64,000 bases of DNA from Gemmatimonadota bacterium (GCA_015664885.1 DQPL01000064.1:62001-126000), one strand, 5' to 3'. Numbered from the stretch's first letter, positions 16,225 to 25,937 are shown. Numbers and translations are program-made. The notes: generated by a model not told the origin, from the letters alone.

Positions 16225-18590
16225 CGATGCCCGAGACTGGAATCGGGGCCGCATTGTTGCGGAAGGAAGACAAGCGATTCATCACCGGGAAGGGCAAGTA
16301 CGTAGACGACATCAACCGGCCAGGGCAGGCTTACGCGTATATCGTGCGCTCTCCCGAAGCCCACGCCAGCATCGCCGGCATCGACGCGTCCGAAGCGCTG
16401 AAAGCGCCAGGCGTCGTCGCTGTCTTGACCGGCGCAGACATGGCCGAGGACGGTGTGGGTGGTCTGCCTGCCGGGTGGGGCATCCTCTTCCAAGATGGCT
16501 CTCCCATGATCGAGCCGGCGCACCCCCCAATGGTAGTGGACCGGGTCCGCCACGTCGGTGACCAGGTCGCGGTAGTGATCGCCGAGACCAAGGCACAGGC
16601 GAAAGAGGCAGCTGGGCTGGTCGATGTCGACTACCAACCGCTGCCGGCGATCGCGGGGCTCAGTCAAGCGAGCGCCGAAGGCGCCGCGCTGGTTTGGGAC
16701 GAGGCGCCAGGGAATATCTGCTACGACTGGGGACTCGGGGACGAGGCTGCTACGGACGCAGCCTTAGAGGGTGCGGCTCACGTCGTGACCCTCGATCTCG
16801 TCAACAACCGGCTAATCCCGAACGCGATCGAGCCGCGCGCGGCCATTGGAGACTACGACGCGACCGACGACTCGTACACGCTGTATACGACGAGTCAAAA
16901 CCCACACGTCATCCGCCTACTCATGGGCGCCTTCGTTTTGGGCCTGCCGGAACACAAGCTTCGAATTGTTGCACCTGATGTGGGCGGAGGCTTCGGCTCC
17001 AAGATCTTCCACTACGCCGAAGAGGCCATCATGACGTGGGCCTCCAAGCGGCTGGAGCGGCCCGTGAAATGGACCGCGGAGCGCTCCGAGTCGTTCATGT
17101 CGGACGCGCACGGTCGCGACCACATCACGCACGCTGAGCTCGCACTCGACGCCGATGGGAAGTTCGTGGGACTGCGGGTGAATACCGCGGCCAACCTCGG
17201 AGCCTACATATCGACGTTCGGGGCGGCAGTGCCCACTTGGCTGTACGCTACGCTCTTCTCAGGTTGCTACACGACGCCGGCGATCTTCGCGAACGTCAAG
17301 GCGTACTTCACCAATACGGTCCCGGTCGACGCGTACCGAGGTGCCGGACGTCCAGAAGCGGCCTTTGTGCTGGAGCGGCTCGTGCACAAGGCCGCGGTGC
17401 AGCTCGGGATGGATCCGGTGGAGCTTCGAAAGAACAACTTCATTCAGCCGGACCAGTTCCCGTACCAGACCCCGGTCGCGCTCGAGTACGACGTCGGCGA
17501 CTACGACGGGACGTTCGACGCTGCGCTCGAACTCGCCGACTACTCCGGTTTCGGGGCGCGCCGTGAAGAGGCGGCAACGCGCGGCAAGCTTCGCGGCATC
17601 GGGATCTCCACGTTCGTCGAGGCGTGCGGTATCGCGCCCTCGGCGGTCGCGGGACAACTCGGCGCGCGCGCAGGCCTCTTCGAAGTCGGGCACGTCCGCG
17701 TGCACCCCACGGGCAGTATCACGGTCTTCACCGGCTCACACAGCCACGGGCAAGGGCACGAGACGACGTTCGCGCAGCTCGTGTCCGACCGCTTGGGCCT
17801 GCCAGAGGATCAGGTGGAAATAGTGCACGGTGACACCGCGCAGGTCGCCTTCGGCATGGGCACCTACGGGTCGCGCTCGCTCGCGGTCGGAGGGTCGGCG
17901 ATCTACATGGCGATGGAGAAGATCATCGCGAAGGGCACGATCATCGCGGCGCACTTGATGGAGGCCGCCGTCGAGGACGTGGTTTTCGACAAGGGCAACT
18001 TCACCGTCGCGGGCACCGACAAGACCAAGGCCCTCGGAGAAGTCGCGTTCGCCGCTTATGTGCCTCACAACTATCCCGAAGACCTCGAGCCGGGTCTCGA
18101 CGAGACGGCATTTTACGATCCGAAGAACTTCACCTTCCCCGCCGGCGCGCACATCGTCGAGGTGGAGATCGACCCTGACACGGGGGTGGTCGACCTCTGC
18201 GGCGTCTCTTGTGCGGACGACGTGGGCCGGATCATCAATCCGATGATCGTCGATGGTCAGATGCACGGCGGGCTCGCACAGGGCATCGGCCAGGCTCTGC
18301 TCGAGTCGTGCATCTACGACGATTCGGGGCAGCTCATCACCGGCTCCTACATGAACTACACGATGCCGCGTGCGGCCGACCTGCCGTTCTTCAAGACCGG
18401 CCACCACATCACCAACTGCACACACAACCCGCTGGGCGTGAAAGGAGTGGGCGAGGTTGGCTCGATCGGGGTTCCCCCGGCGATCATCAACGCCATTGTC
18501 GACGCGCTGTCGTCGGCAGGTGTCGAGCACATCGACATGCCAGCTACGCCGGAGCGAGTCTGGCGCGCCCTCCAAGACGCCCAGGCCTGA
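16221..18590 (+). CDS. molybdenum hydroxylase large subunit (form-II CoxL-like)
   Basis: 789 aa, the usual length. Molybdopterin-cytosine-dinucleotide binding is shown by [27 protein letters not shown] and the C-terminal [12 protein letters not shown], which carries the catalytic Glu. The active-site loop reads [10 protein letters not shown]. True aerobic CO dehydrogenases have AYRCSFR, so this is a form-II or related hydroxylase and its substrate is not necessarily CO. It is the catalytic subunit and is probably cytoplasmic at the inner membrane. It is translationally coupled to the small subunit and followed after ten bases by the FAD subunit. Confidence 0.95.
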   Translation: MTMPETGIGAALLRKEDKRFITGKGKYVDDINRPGQAYAYIVRSPEAHASIAGIDASEALKAPGVVAVLTGADMAEDGVGGLPAGWGILFQDGSPMIEPAHPPMVVDRVRHVGDQVAVVIAETKAQAKEAAGLVDVDYQPLPAIAGLSQASAEGAALVWDEAPGNICYDWGLGDEAATDAALEGAAHVVTLDLVNNRLIPNAIEPRAAIGDYDATDDSYTLYTTSQNPHVIRLLMGAFVLGLPEHKLRIVAPDVGGGFGSKIFHYAEEAIMTWASKRLERPVKWTAERSESFMSDAHGRDHITHAELALDADGKFVGLRVNTAANLGAYISTFGAAVPTWLYATLFSGCYTTPAIFANVKAYFTNTVPVDAYRGAGRPEAAFVLERLVHKAAVQLGMDPVELRKNNFIQPDQFPYQTPVALEYDVGDYDGTFDAALELADYSGFGARREEAATRGKLRGIGISTFVEACGIAPSAVAGQLGARAGLFEVGHVRVHPTGSITVFTGSHSHGQGHETTFAQLVSDRLGLPEDQVEIVHGDTAQVAFGMGTYGSRSLAVGGSAIYMAMEKIIAKGTIIAAHLMEAAVEDVVFDKGNFTVAGTDKTKALGEVAFAAYVPHNYPEDLEPGLDETAFYDPKNFTFPAGAHIVEVEIDPDTGVVDLCGVSCADDVGRIINPMIVDGQMHGGLAQGIGQALLESCIYDDSGQLITGSYMNYTMPRAADLPFFKTGHHITNCTHNPLGVKGVGEVGSIGVPPAIINAIVDALSSAGVEHIDMPATPERVWRALQDAQA

Positions 18591-18600
18591 GGAGACGATC

Positions 18601-19395
18601 ATGGAAGACTTCGCTTTTCATCGTCCGGGCAGCGTAGCCGAGGCACAGGAGACGCTCCGGGGAACGGAAGACAGCAAGTTCATGGCGGGCGGCCAGAGCC
18701 TGATCCCGCTCATGAAGCTCGATATGGCGGCGCCTGGCGCGGTCGTTTCACTCACCGGCATCGACGAGCTCAGAGGCATCGAGCAGCAGGATGGCTCGTT
18801 GGTCATCGGTGCGGGCATGACGCACTCAGAGGTCGCCGAGTCGGACGACGTTCGCAACGCGATCTCAGCGCTCGCGGGTCTCGCCGGCAGCATCGGCGAT
18901 CCACAGGTCCGGAACCGCGGCACGCTGGGGGGCTCGGTCGCGCACGCGGATCCGGCCGCGGACTATCCGGCGGCGCTCGTGGCGCTCGGAGCGACGGTCA
19001 TCACCGACCGCAGGGAAATCGCCGCGGAGGACTTTTTCCAGGGCATGTTCGAGACGCCGCTCGAGACCGATGAAGTCATCACCTCGGTGCGCTTTCCAGT
19101 ACCCGACAGCGCCGGCTACTCCAAGTTCCCGAACCCGGCGTCGAAGTACGCGATCGCCGGTGTCATGGTCGCGCGTAACGGCGCAGACGTGAAGGTCGCG
19201 GTAACGGGTGCCGGTACGGGCGTGTTCCGGGCAACCGCCTTCGAAGAAGCGCTCGCGGGTGACTTCTCCGCGGGGGCGCTCGACGGTGCATCGGTCTCGG
19301 CCGATGGCCTGGTCTCCGACACCGACGCCAGCGCCGAGTACCGCGCGCATCTGGTCGGGGTCATGGCACGTCGAGCCGTGGAGGCGTGTGGCTGA
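18601..19395 (+). CDS. molybdenum hydroxylase FAD-binding subunit (CoxM type)
   Basis: 264 aa beginning MEDFAFHRPGSVAEAQ, with GGAG shortly before the ATG. FAD-binding motifs are AGGQSLIPLMK and GSIGDPQVRNRGTLGGSVAHADPAADYP. The C-terminal CO-dehydrogenase flavoprotein domain (FPNPASKYAIAGVMVARNG) is complete. It receives electrons from the [2Fe-2S] subunit and hands them to a quinone or another acceptor. Order S-L-M differs from the M-S-L order of classical CO dehydrogenase operons. Confidence 0.95.
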   Translation: MEDFAFHRPGSVAEAQETLRGTEDSKFMAGGQSLIPLMKLDMAAPGAVVSLTGIDELRGIEQQDGSLVIGAGMTHSEVAESDDVRNAISALAGLAGSIGDPQVRNRGTLGGSVAHADPAADYPAALVALGATVITDRREIAAEDFFQGMFETPLETDEVITSVRFPVPDSAGYSKFPNPASKYAIAGVMVARNGADVKVAVTGAGTGVFRATAFEEALAGDFSAGALDGASVSADGLVSDTDASAEYRAHLVGVMARRAVEACG

Positions 19396-19417
19396 TCCCG
19401 GTAACGGAAACGCAGAC

Positions 19418-20347
19418 ATGACGGAGTCGGGCGGCGTGCCCGGCTCCGTCGATTCCGTTCTGGAGCTGCTGCAGGGTCAGTCGTACATCGCCGACCGCGC
19501 GTTGGCGACTGCAATCCACCTTTCCCTCACGCTCGGCCGTCCGCTTCTGCTCGAGGGAGAAGCAGGCGTCGGTAAGACCGAGGTCGGTAAGGTCCTGGCC
19601 AAAGGACTCGGGCGTCGACTCATTCGGCTGCAATGCTACGAAGGCCTGGATGTCGCCTCAGCGGTCTACGAATGGGACTACGCACGCCAGATGATCGAAA
19701 TCCGTCTGGCCGAAGCGTCGGGACAGACCGACCGCACGCAGATCGAGCGTAACCTCTTCAGCGAAAATTTTCTGATCCGCCGACCGCTGCTGGAAGCGAT
19801 TCAGCCGTCCGACGGGATCGCACCCGTGCTGCTCATCGACGAGCTCGACCGCGCCGACGAGCCCTTCGAGGCGTTCCTGCTGGAGTTGCTGTCGGACTTT
19901 CAGATCACGGTGCCCGAGCTCGGAACGCTCAAAGCCGAAGAGCCTCCCGTGGTGGTCATCACGTCGAACCGGACACGCGAGATCCACGACGCGCTCCGGC
20001 GGCGCTGCTTCTACTACTGGCTCGACTATCCGGACGCCGCGCGTGAGCTCGAGATCGTGCGGGTGCGAGTGCCCGAGGCCGCGGCAGGCTTGCTGCGCCA
20101 GGTAGTGGCGTTCGTGCAGCAGTTACGCAACGTCGAGCTCTTCAAGCTGCCCGGCGTCGCGGAGTCGATCGACTGGACCCGCGCGCTCATGGCACTCGGT
20201 AAGGACGAGCTGGACGGCGCGACCATCGACGAGACGCTGGGCGTCCTGCTGAAATACGAGGAAGACGTCGGCCGCATTAGGGGTACGCAAGCGCAGGCGA
20301 CACTCGCCGAGGCTCAGCGCGAGCTCGCTGTTGCGCCCAGCGAATAG
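19418..20347 (+). CDS. MoxR-type AAA+ ATPase (CoxD type)
   Basis: 309 aa from the ATG (MTESGGVPGSVDSVL); an alternative GTG at 19388 overlaps the FAD-subunit stop and has GGAGG in front. Walker A GEAGVGKTE, Walker B VLLIDELDRAD, sensor 1 VITSNRTRE and the arginine-finger region DALRRRCFYYWLDYP are intact. In the CO dehydrogenase system CoxD, with CoxE, inserts sulfur/copper or otherwise matures the molybdenum site. The position between the structural genes and the VWA gene supports the same maturation role here. Confidence 0.93.
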   Translation: MTESGGVPGSVDSVLELLQGQSYIADRALATAIHLSLTLGRPLLLEGEAGVGKTEVGKVLAKGLGRRLIRLQCYEGLDVASAVYEWDYARQMIEIRLAEASGQTDRTQIERNLFSENFLIRRPLLEAIQPSDGIAPVLLIDELDRADEPFEAFLLELLSDFQITVPELGTLKAEEPPVVVITSNRTREIHDALRRRCFYYWLDYPDAARELEIVRVRVPEAAAGLLRQVVAFVQQLRNVELFKLPGVAESIDWTRALMALGKDELDGATIDETLGVLLKYEEDVGRIRGTQAQATLAEAQRELAVAPSE

Positions 20348-20351
20348 CCTT

Positions 20352-21572
20352 GTGCCAGCGCCGGCAGAAACGGTCTTGGCTGAACGCGTCACGCGATTTG
20401 GCCGCTTGCTTCGCGGTGCGGGTCTAAAGCTCGGACCCGCTCAGATCCTGGAGGGCATCGAGGCGCTCTCTGAGGTGGAGGTCACTGACCGCGGGGAGTT
20501 CTACTGGGCCTTGCACGCTGCCTGGGTCAAGCGAGGCGAGGACCGGGACGTCTTTCGCGAGGCGTTCCGACTCTTCTGGCGCCAGCCAGACCGACCTGTG
20601 AACCGAGTCCTGGAGGAGCTACTGGCGCTCAGCCGCATCACGCGCGAGCGGCGCTCGCCGCAGTCGCAGAGACGCGTATTGGACGCGTTGGACGACGAGA
20701 CACGACCGAATCGGGAGCTACGTGCAGAGGACGCGGACGTGGTGAGGCTGGCGTTCTCGGACGTCGAGGTACTGCGTCAGAAGGACTTCGAACAGATGTC
20801 GTCCGCGGAACTGCAAGAGGCGCAACGCTTGATCGCGCGCTTTCGCTTCCCTGTTCGGGATCTCGAGACGCGTCGCTGGACCCCGGTCACCGGGCGCGGA
20901 GACATCGACATGCGACGCACCATGCGAGCCAGCCTGCGCCAGGGACTGGATCACATTCCGCTACGGTGGCGACGCCGCAAAACACGTCCGCCTGGCGTCG
21001 TTGCGCTCTGTGACATCTCCGGCTCGATGGCCGGATACACGCGCATGCTGATCCGCTTCCTACACGCACTGAGCAACGACCGTGAGCAGGTTCATACGTT
21101 CCTTTTTGGCACACGCCTCTCCAACGTCACACGCGCACTCAGGCACCGGGATGTCGATGTCGCGCTCGCCGACCTCGGCGCCCGCGTCCGTGACTGGGAC
21201 GGCGGCACGCGCATCTCGTCCTGCCTGGGGCGCTTCAACCGGGAATGGTCTCGCCGTGTGCTCGCTCAAGGCGCATCAGTGCTGCTGATCACGGACGGTC
21301 TCGACCGCGACGAGACGGGTTCGCTCGAAGGCGAAATGGCGCGGCTACGTCGCTCGGCCAGGCGCGTCGTGTGGCTCAACCCGCTGCTGCGCTACGCCGA
21401 CTTCCAGCCGCAAGCACGGGGCATCCGGGCGATGCTTCCCCATGTCGACGACTTCCGCCCCGTGCACAACTTGGTGAGCCTCGAGGCGCTCGCGGCGGCC
21501 CTAGGAGGGCCGCACGCTCAGCTGCCCCATGGGCGATCCCTTCGCAAGAATCTCTCAGCGGCGGCCGAATAA
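20352..21572 (+). CDS. VWA-domain protein (CoxE type)
   Basis: About 406 aa from GTG at 20352, five bases after the ATPase stop; an in-frame TTG at 20331 is a weaker alternative. The N-terminal half is helical (VTRFGRLLRGAGLKLGPAQ, EFYWALHAAWVKRGEDRDVF). The C-terminal VWA domain has the MIDAS motif DISGSMAG, with T and D ligands in RDWDGGTRISS and LLITDGLDRD. CoxE works with the MoxR ATPase as a chelatase-like pair in cofactor maturation. Its 3' end overlaps the convergent SRPBCC gene by 18 bases. Confidence 0.92.
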   Translation: MPAPAETVLAERVTRFGRLLRGAGLKLGPAQILEGIEALSEVEVTDRGEFYWALHAAWVKRGEDRDVFREAFRLFWRQPDRPVNRVLEELLALSRITRERRSPQSQRRVLDALDDETRPNRELRAEDADVVRLAFSDVEVLRQKDFEQMSSAELQEAQRLIARFRFPVRDLETRRWTPVTGRGDIDMRRTMRASLRQGLDHIPLRWRRRKTRPPGVVALCDISGSMAGYTRMLIRFLHALSNDREQVHTFLFGTRLSNVTRALRHRDVDVALADLGARVRDWDGGTRISSCLGRFNREWSRRVLAQGASVLLITDGLDRDETGSLEGEMARLRRSARRVVWLNPLLRYADFQPQARGIRAMLPHVDDFRPVHNLVSLEALAAALGGPHAQLPHGRSLRKNLSAAAE

Positions 21573-22211
21573 GCGGAGGACCCACGAGCGGAACGCCCGA
21601 AGTAGGAGCGGCAGCAAGTTGAGGGTGTCGTCGCTATCGGCCGGGGCAGCTCCGGTGCTCGCCCCTCCGTCCGCTCTGCCACCATCCGCCCCGGCTGCGC
21701 TGCCATCTCCTCCGGCCATGCCATCCGCGGCGTCCGCAGCGTTCCCCTGCCCCTCTTGCGACAGCTTCGCAGCAAACCTGACCCGGAATTCCTTGAAGAC
21801 CTCAGCCGAGATCGACTCGATCATGCCACGGCCGAAACGCACGATCTTGCCGGTCAGGCGCACTTCGGAGTCGACGGTGACCTCGCTGCCGCCATCGTCG
21901 AGCGCGAGCACGCGACCCTCCATGGTCATCGTAACCGAACCGGACCCCGTTTTCTCTCGGCCCTTCCCCACCATGCGCACGTAGCGCCGATCTGCGTCGA
22001 TCTCTTCGAAAGTGAGCTTGCCGCGGTAGGACACGGTGACGGCCCCGACCTTGACCTTCATGGCACCGAGGTAGGTGCGCTCGTCCTCCTGGCCGGTGAT
22101 CTCGGCACCCGGAAGGCAGTCGACCGTGCGTACGGGATCGACGAGGTGGTCCCAGACCAGTGCCGGGGGAGCGTCGAGCGAGAAGCGCTCTTGGATCTTC
22201 AGAGTAGACAC
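21555..22211 (-). CDS. SRPBCC/CoxG-type protein
   Basis: 218 aa from GTG at 22211 (VSTLKIQERFSLDAPPALVW). The CoxG domain is recognisable by VWDHLVDPVRTVDCLPGAEI, GAMKVKVGAVTVSYRGKL and SEVTVDSEVRLTGKIVRFG. A low-complexity Ala/Gly/Asp linker (about residues 155-195) leads to a short hydrophobic, Arg-rich C terminus (LLPLLLRAFRSWVLRLFGRR). That fits the role of CoxG in tethering the hydroxylase to the cytoplasmic membrane. It is the last gene of the minus-strand accessory operon and overlaps the convergent VWA gene. Confidence 0.9.
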   Translation of the reverse strand: MSTLKIQERFSLDAPPALVWDHLVDPVRTVDCLPGAEITGQEDERTYLGAMKVKVGAVTVSYRGKLTFEEIDADRRYVRMVGKGREKTGSGSVTMTMEGRVLALDDGGSEVTVDSEVRLTGKIVRFGRGMIESISAEVFKEFRVRFAAKLSQEGQGNAADAADGMAGGDGSAAGADGGRADGGASTGAAPADSDDTLNLLPLLLRAFRSWVLRLFGRR

Positions 22212-22221
22212 GGCCGCTAAG

Positions 22222-22812
22222 CTAGCTCCGCTGCCTGATGCGCTCCAGGTCGTCCGCGTCGTCAACATCGGTCAAAACGGCGTCGTCGTCGGCCGGGAGT
22301 TCGATCACTGCCTCGGGGTAGCGCACCATGATCTGTTTGGCTCCAGCGTCCCCGTGCAAGTCGCACATCTCGTCGATGAACATCGCCGACCAGAGCACCG
22401 GATTTCCACGGCGGCCGTCGCGCACCGGGACGACGATGCTGCCCGGTCTCCACGCCTGGACCACGGCCTCGAAGTGCCGGGCCCGGACGAACGGCATGTC
22501 ACCCAACGAGACGACCACGGCGTCGAGATCCGGCGGTAGCGCTCGCAGGGCGGTGCGTAACGACGAGGCGAGGCCGTCCGCATGAGCGGAGTTGTGCACG
22601 ACGCGTGCACCTTCTGGCAAAACCGCCTGCACTTCGGCCGCCATGTGGCCCGTGACGACCACTACCGGCTCAAGGCCCGAGGCGAGCGCCGCCGCCACCG
22701 CCGACGTCACCATTGGTAGCCCACCCACGAGTTCGAGCAGTTTGTGCGAGCCCTGCATTCGAGTCGAGGACCCGGCGGCGAGTACGACCGCCGCGACCTT
22801 CGGACGGGTCAC
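22222..22812 (-). CDS. molybdenum cofactor cytidylyltransferase-like NTP transferase (MobA/MocA type)
   Basis: 196 aa from a GTG start (MTRPKVAAVVLAAGSSTRMQG). The nucleotidyltransferase signature LAAGSSTRM with downstream K (SHKLLEL), SLGDMPFVR for metal binding and the RRGNPVLW motif are all present. MocA-like enzymes add CMP to molybdopterin, giving the MCD cofactor used by CoxL-type enzymes; the location next to this hydroxylase supports that role. It lies between the XdhC gene (18 bases upstream) and the CoxG-like gene (10 bases downstream). Confidence 0.92.
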   Translation of the reverse strand: MTRPKVAAVVLAAGSSTRMQGSHKLLELVGGLPMVTSAVAAALASGLEPVVVVTGHMAAEVQAVLPEGARVVHNSAHADGLASSLRTALRALPPDLDAVVVSLGDMPFVRARHFEAVVQAWRPGSIVVPVRDGRRGNPVLWSAMFIDEMCDLHGDAGAKQIMVRYPEAVIELPADDDAVLTDVDDADDLERIRQRS

Positions 22813-22830
22813 CTAGCGTCTGCCTAGCAT

Positions 22831-23532
22831 CTAGGACGGGACAACAGGCTCGGCTCGCAGCACGGCCACGATCTCCGCCAGAATGGCGGCAGCGATCTCG
22901 CCCGGCGTGCGCGCTCCGATGTCGAGCCCGACGGGGGCGTGAATTCGCGCGAGATCCTCATCGTTGAAACCCGATTCCCGAAGGCGTTCCAAGCGCGCAC
23001 CCTGTGTGCGTCGACTCCCAAGCGCGCCGATGTAGAACGCAGGGCTCTCGAGCGCCGCGTGCAGCGCGGGGTCGTCAAGCTTGGGGTCGTGCGTGAGCGT
23101 GACGACTGCCGTCCGCCGGTCGAAGCCGAGCTGCGCGAGCCCCTCTGCCGGCCAAGCCTTGAGCAGAGGAATGCCAGGAAACCGCTGCTCGGTCGCAAAA
23201 GCCCCGCGCGGGTCCAGCACGGTCACAGCGTAGCCCGCCTTGGCGGCCATCGCTGAAAGGGGCTGTGCGATATGCACCGCCCCCACGATGATCACGCGCA
23301 CCGGCGGGTTGAACACATGCAGGAATGTGCATGCCGAGTCGGCTTCGAACGTGCGCGACCGGTCAGCGATCGCAGCCTCTCGCGCGGCCCGCACGAGCGG
23401 GTCACCGTCCCCCTCCGGGATCTGGAAGGGACGAATCAGCTGCTCCCGACCCGTCTCCAGGTCGGTGGCGAGAACGACCGCCTCTCCCTGCTCACGAGCG
23501 TCCAGCAACGAGCTCAGCGTCGAGCCTTTCAC
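22831..23532 (-). CDS. XdhC family protein, C-terminal Rossmann part
   Basis: 233 aa from GTG at 23532. The start overlaps the stop of the upstream XdhC N-terminal gene in a GTGA arrangement. The Rossmann-like domain shows VRVIIVGAVHIAQPLSAMAAKAGY (expected GAGHVA/I form), TVLDPRGAFATEQRF and AVVTLTHDPKLDD, then the typical YIGALGSRRTQGARLERL and GLDIGARTPGEIAAAILAEI. XdhC proteins bind molybdenum cofactor and insert the sulfurated form into hydroxylases. Together with the preceding gene it makes one full XdhC split in two. Confidence 0.92.
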   Translation of the reverse strand: MKGSTLSSLLDAREQGEAVVLATDLETGREQLIRPFQIPEGDGDPLVRAAREAAIADRSRTFEADSACTFLHVFNPPVRVIIVGAVHIAQPLSAMAAKAGYAVTVLDPRGAFATEQRFPGIPLLKAWPAEGLAQLGFDRRTAVVTLTHDPKLDDPALHAALESPAFYIGALGSRRTQGARLERLRESGFNDEDLARIHAPVGLDIGARTPGEIAAAILAEIVAVLRAEPVVPS

Positions 23533-23858
23533 TCCACGCGCTCCACGAACACTTCTACCTGACCTCCGCAGGCCAGCCCCACCTCCCATGCTTGCTCGTT
23601 GGTGATCCCGTAGGAGAGCAACCTGGTCCCGTCGCTCTCGAGCAACGCCGTGGCCTCCTCGATGACCGCCGCCTCCACGCACCCGCCGGATACCGAGCCC
23701 ACGAACTCCCCACGCTCGTTGATGCACATCTGTGAACCCGGCTGACGTGGCGCCGAGCCCCACGTCTTCACTACGGTGGCGAGTGCTACGCCCAGCCCGT
23801 CGTCGCGCCAAGCCGCAGCAGCCTCGAGCGGATCACTCAGGTCGGTTTCATCTTGCAT
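23529..23858 (-). CDS. XdhC/CoxI family protein, N-terminal part
   Basis: 109 aa (MQDETDLSDPLEAAAAWRD). The XdhC_CoxI domain is shown by GLGVALATVVKTWGSAPRQPGSQM, SVSGGCVEAAVIEEA (conserved Cys) and LACGGQVEVFVE. In most bacteria this domain and the Rossmann domain are one protein; here they are separate genes joined by a four-base stop/start overlap. It is the first gene of the minus-strand accessory operon (XdhC-N, XdhC-C, MobA-like, CoxG-like) that converges on the hydroxylase operon. Confidence 0.92.
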   Translation of the reverse strand: MQDETDLSDPLEAAAAWRDDGLGVALATVVKTWGSAPRQPGSQMCINERGEFVGSVSGGCVEAAVIEEATALLESDGTRLLSYGITNEQAWEVGLACGGQVEVFVERVE

Positions 23859-23983
23859 TCGCTTCTCTCAGCGTGTAGGCGGCAGAGTGCGCCGCCGATT
23901 CATAGGCCCTGGGGGACCAGAAGGCAAAGGCGTACGTTCAGCACCTGAACCCACGCAACCTCGGCATCGCCCCGGACCGCACC

Positions 23984-25312
23984 ATGCGCCTTCTCACGCC
24001 TTGCCTCGCTGCTGTCCTTCTTCTGATGTCACACGCGCCGCTCAGCGCCCAAGCGTCCCTGTTGATCGAGAACGTCACACTCATCGACGGCACAGGGCGT
24101 CCCGCCGTGCCCAACGCATGGGTTTTGGTGGAGGGCGATCGCATCACGCGCGTCGCCGTCCGTGAAATCGAGGCGCCCCGGGACTCTCGGCGCATCGACG
24201 GAAGCGGCAAGTTCCTCATCCCCGGCCTGATGGACATGCACATCCACCTGTCCGGAGGTCGCGGGCGCGGCGGCCCCGACGAAGGCGCGGGCACCCGTGC
24301 ACTTCACGGCTTTCTCTACAGCGGCTTCACGAGCGTCTTCGACGCGGGCAACAATCCCGACTACATTTTCGGCCTGAGGACGCGGGAGCGCGCCGGGCAG
24401 ATGGTCGCGCCGCGCATCTTCGCGACGGGCGGAGTCATTACCGCGCCCGGGGGCCACGGCGGGGGCGCGGGCGCGACGCTCGTCGACGAGTGGCCCGGCG
24501 ACATGCCGCTACTCGATGCGCACATCGAGCGCGAGCCAGATCTAGTGAAGTTGACCTTCGACGAGCACGGGTGGGGAACACGACCCCTCATTCCGCTTCT
24601 CGACCCCGGGTTGATGGCCGAGATCGGTCGCTATTTCAACGAGCACGGCATCCGCACCACCGTCCACATCTCGCATGAGTTCCGGGCCCGTCAAGCGATC
24701 GAAGCCGGCATCAACACGCTCGCACACCCCATCATTCAGGGTCCGGTCAGCGACGGCTTCGTCAGCCTCATGGCGGCCACCAAAGTGCCGATGGTGTCCA
24801 CGCTCACGATCGGTGAGGGATACAGCCGGCTGGTGGAGCACCCCGAGTTCCTCGATCGCCCGATCTACCAGGCGGTGTACGAGCCGGAGGTACTTGAGCA
24901 GCTGCGCACCACGGTTCGGGACGCTTACGCCGCGCGCACGTGGACGACGTGGATGAAGGTCATGACCCCCGTGGCGCAGGAGAACCTGCGGCTGATCGTC
25001 GAGGCCGGCGGCGTAATCGTGTTGGGATCGGACCAGTCCACCGGGCCAGCCTCCCACCGGGAGCTCGAGCTGATGGTCGAGGGCGGCATCCCCGCGCTGG
25101 AAGCGATCCGGATCGGCACGCTCAACGCGGCGATCTTCATGGGACGCGAACGCGAGCTCGGATCGATTGAAGAGGGCAAGCTCGCCGATCTCGTGTTGTT
25201 GTCCGCCGATCCGTTGGAGGACATCAGCCATACGCAGGACATCGATCTCGTGATCAAGGGCGGCAAGATCGTCGATCGATCCGCTTTGGACCTGCCGGTC
25301 AACCGACGCTAA
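23984..25312 (+). CDS. secreted amidohydrolase
   Basis: 442 aa with a signal peptide (CLAAVLLLMSHAPLSAQ). Metal ligands of the amidohydrolase superfamily are present: MDMHIHL (H-x-H), a Lys in DLVKLTFDEHGWG, HISHEF, TLAHPII and the Asp in VLGSDQS. The closing segment SIEEGKLADLVLLSADPLEDI is typical of imidazolonepropionase/prolidase-like members. It hydrolyses a C-N or amide bond of an unknown compound in the periplasm. It lies 15 bases before the pterin dehydratase gene and may share its transcript. Confidence 0.92.
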   Translation: MRLLTPCLAAVLLLMSHAPLSAQASLLIENVTLIDGTGRPAVPNAWVLVEGDRITRVAVREIEAPRDSRRIDGSGKFLIPGLMDMHIHLSGGRGRGGPDEGAGTRALHGFLYSGFTSVFDAGNNPDYIFGLRTRERAGQMVAPRIFATGGVITAPGGHGGGAGATLVDEWPGDMPLLDAHIEREPDLVKLTFDEHGWGTRPLIPLLDPGLMAEIGRYFNEHGIRTTVHISHEFRARQAIEAGINTLAHPIIQGPVSDGFVSLMAATKVPMVSTLTIGEGYSRLVEHPEFLDRPIYQAVYEPEVLEQLRTTVRDAYAARTWTTWMKVMTPVAQENLRLIVEAGGVIVLGSDQSTGPASHRELELMVEGGIPALEAIRIGTLNAAIFMGRERELGSIEEGKLADLVLLSADPLEDISHTQDIDLVIKGGKIVDRSALDLPVNRR

Positions 25313-25328
25313 CAGGAGCTAGACCAAG

Positions 25329-25691
25329 ATGGGCGAGCTAGCGCAGGGCAAGTGTGAGGCGTGTCGCGTGGGGGCTCCCAGAGTCACGGATGAAGAACGG
25401 AGCCAGTTGCAGCCCCAAATCCCCGACTGGACCGTTGTCGAGCGAGACGCGATCGAGCGACTGGAACGGAATTTCGCGTTCGGGAACTTCGTCGACGCCT
25501 TGCAGTTCACGAACGCCGTCGGCGCCATCGCCGAAGAAGGGGGTCACCACCCGGCCCTATTGACGGAGTGGGGCAGCGTTACGGTGACGTGGTGGACCCA
25601 CAAGATCGAGGGACTTCATCGCAACGATTTCATCATGTCGGCGAAGACCGACGAGCTGTTTGCCGACGTGGGGCCTTCTCAGGCGACCTGA
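25329..25691 (+). CDS. 4a-hydroxytetrahydrobiopterin dehydratase (PCD/DCoH family)
   Basis: 120 aa. The family core is clear: [30 protein letters not shown], the active-site [33 protein letters not shown] with the conserved His pair and Trp. The N terminus has a C-x2-C ([10 protein letters not shown]) found in bacterial members. It dehydrates 4a-carbinolamine tetrahydropterins. In bacteria it either recycles the cofactor of phenylalanine hydroxylase or acts in molybdopterin metabolism; the nearby molybdenum hydroxylase makes the second plausible, but no direct link is visible. Confidence 0.93.
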   Translation: MGELAQGKCEACRVGAPRVTDEERSQLQPQIPDWTVVERDAIERLERNFAFGNFVDALQFTNAVGAIAEEGGHHPALLTEWGSVTVTWWTHKIEGLHRNDFIMSAKTDELFADVGPSQAT

Positions 25692-25746
25692 CGGAGCCCC
25701 CTAACAGGATAAACGCGAAGGAGGCGACCAACGTCGCGCCCATCAG

Positions 25747-25851
25747 CATTTGCCTGATTTCCCCGACTTGTCCGATTTCCCCGACTTACTCGATTTGGCG
25801 CTTTTGTCCGACTTCTTAGACTTGTCCGACTTCCTAGACTTGTGAGACTTC
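25747..25851. repeat. degenerate 9-bp tandem repeat (CGACTTGTC type)
   Basis: About eleven units with a period of nine bases, consensus CGACTTGTC with variants CGATTTCCC, CGACTTACT and AGACTTGTG. Read on the minus strand it would encode a Lys/Ser-rich string (units such as KSDKSGKSG) within a 61-codon open frame that ends TGA at 25743-25745. The ATG of a second short frame (25743 downwards, MGATLVASFAFILLGG, 36 codons) overlaps that stop as TGATG. Neither short frame is convincing as a gene. The repeat lies between the pterin dehydratase gene and tRNA-Ala. Confidence 0.6.
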
Positions 25852-25937
25852 ACGGATGCTGAGACAGTACTTCGGGTGGTCGAACACGGAGCGTGAGTGG
25901 GCGGCAAACTGAGACACATTCGAGACACACCTAGCCA

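Noticed and set aside
25743-25928. Lys/Ser-repeat protein on the minus strand as a real gene
   Set aside because: The coding signal is entirely due to the 9-bp repeat; there is no SD and the N-terminal part is not protein-like. Listed as repeat instead.
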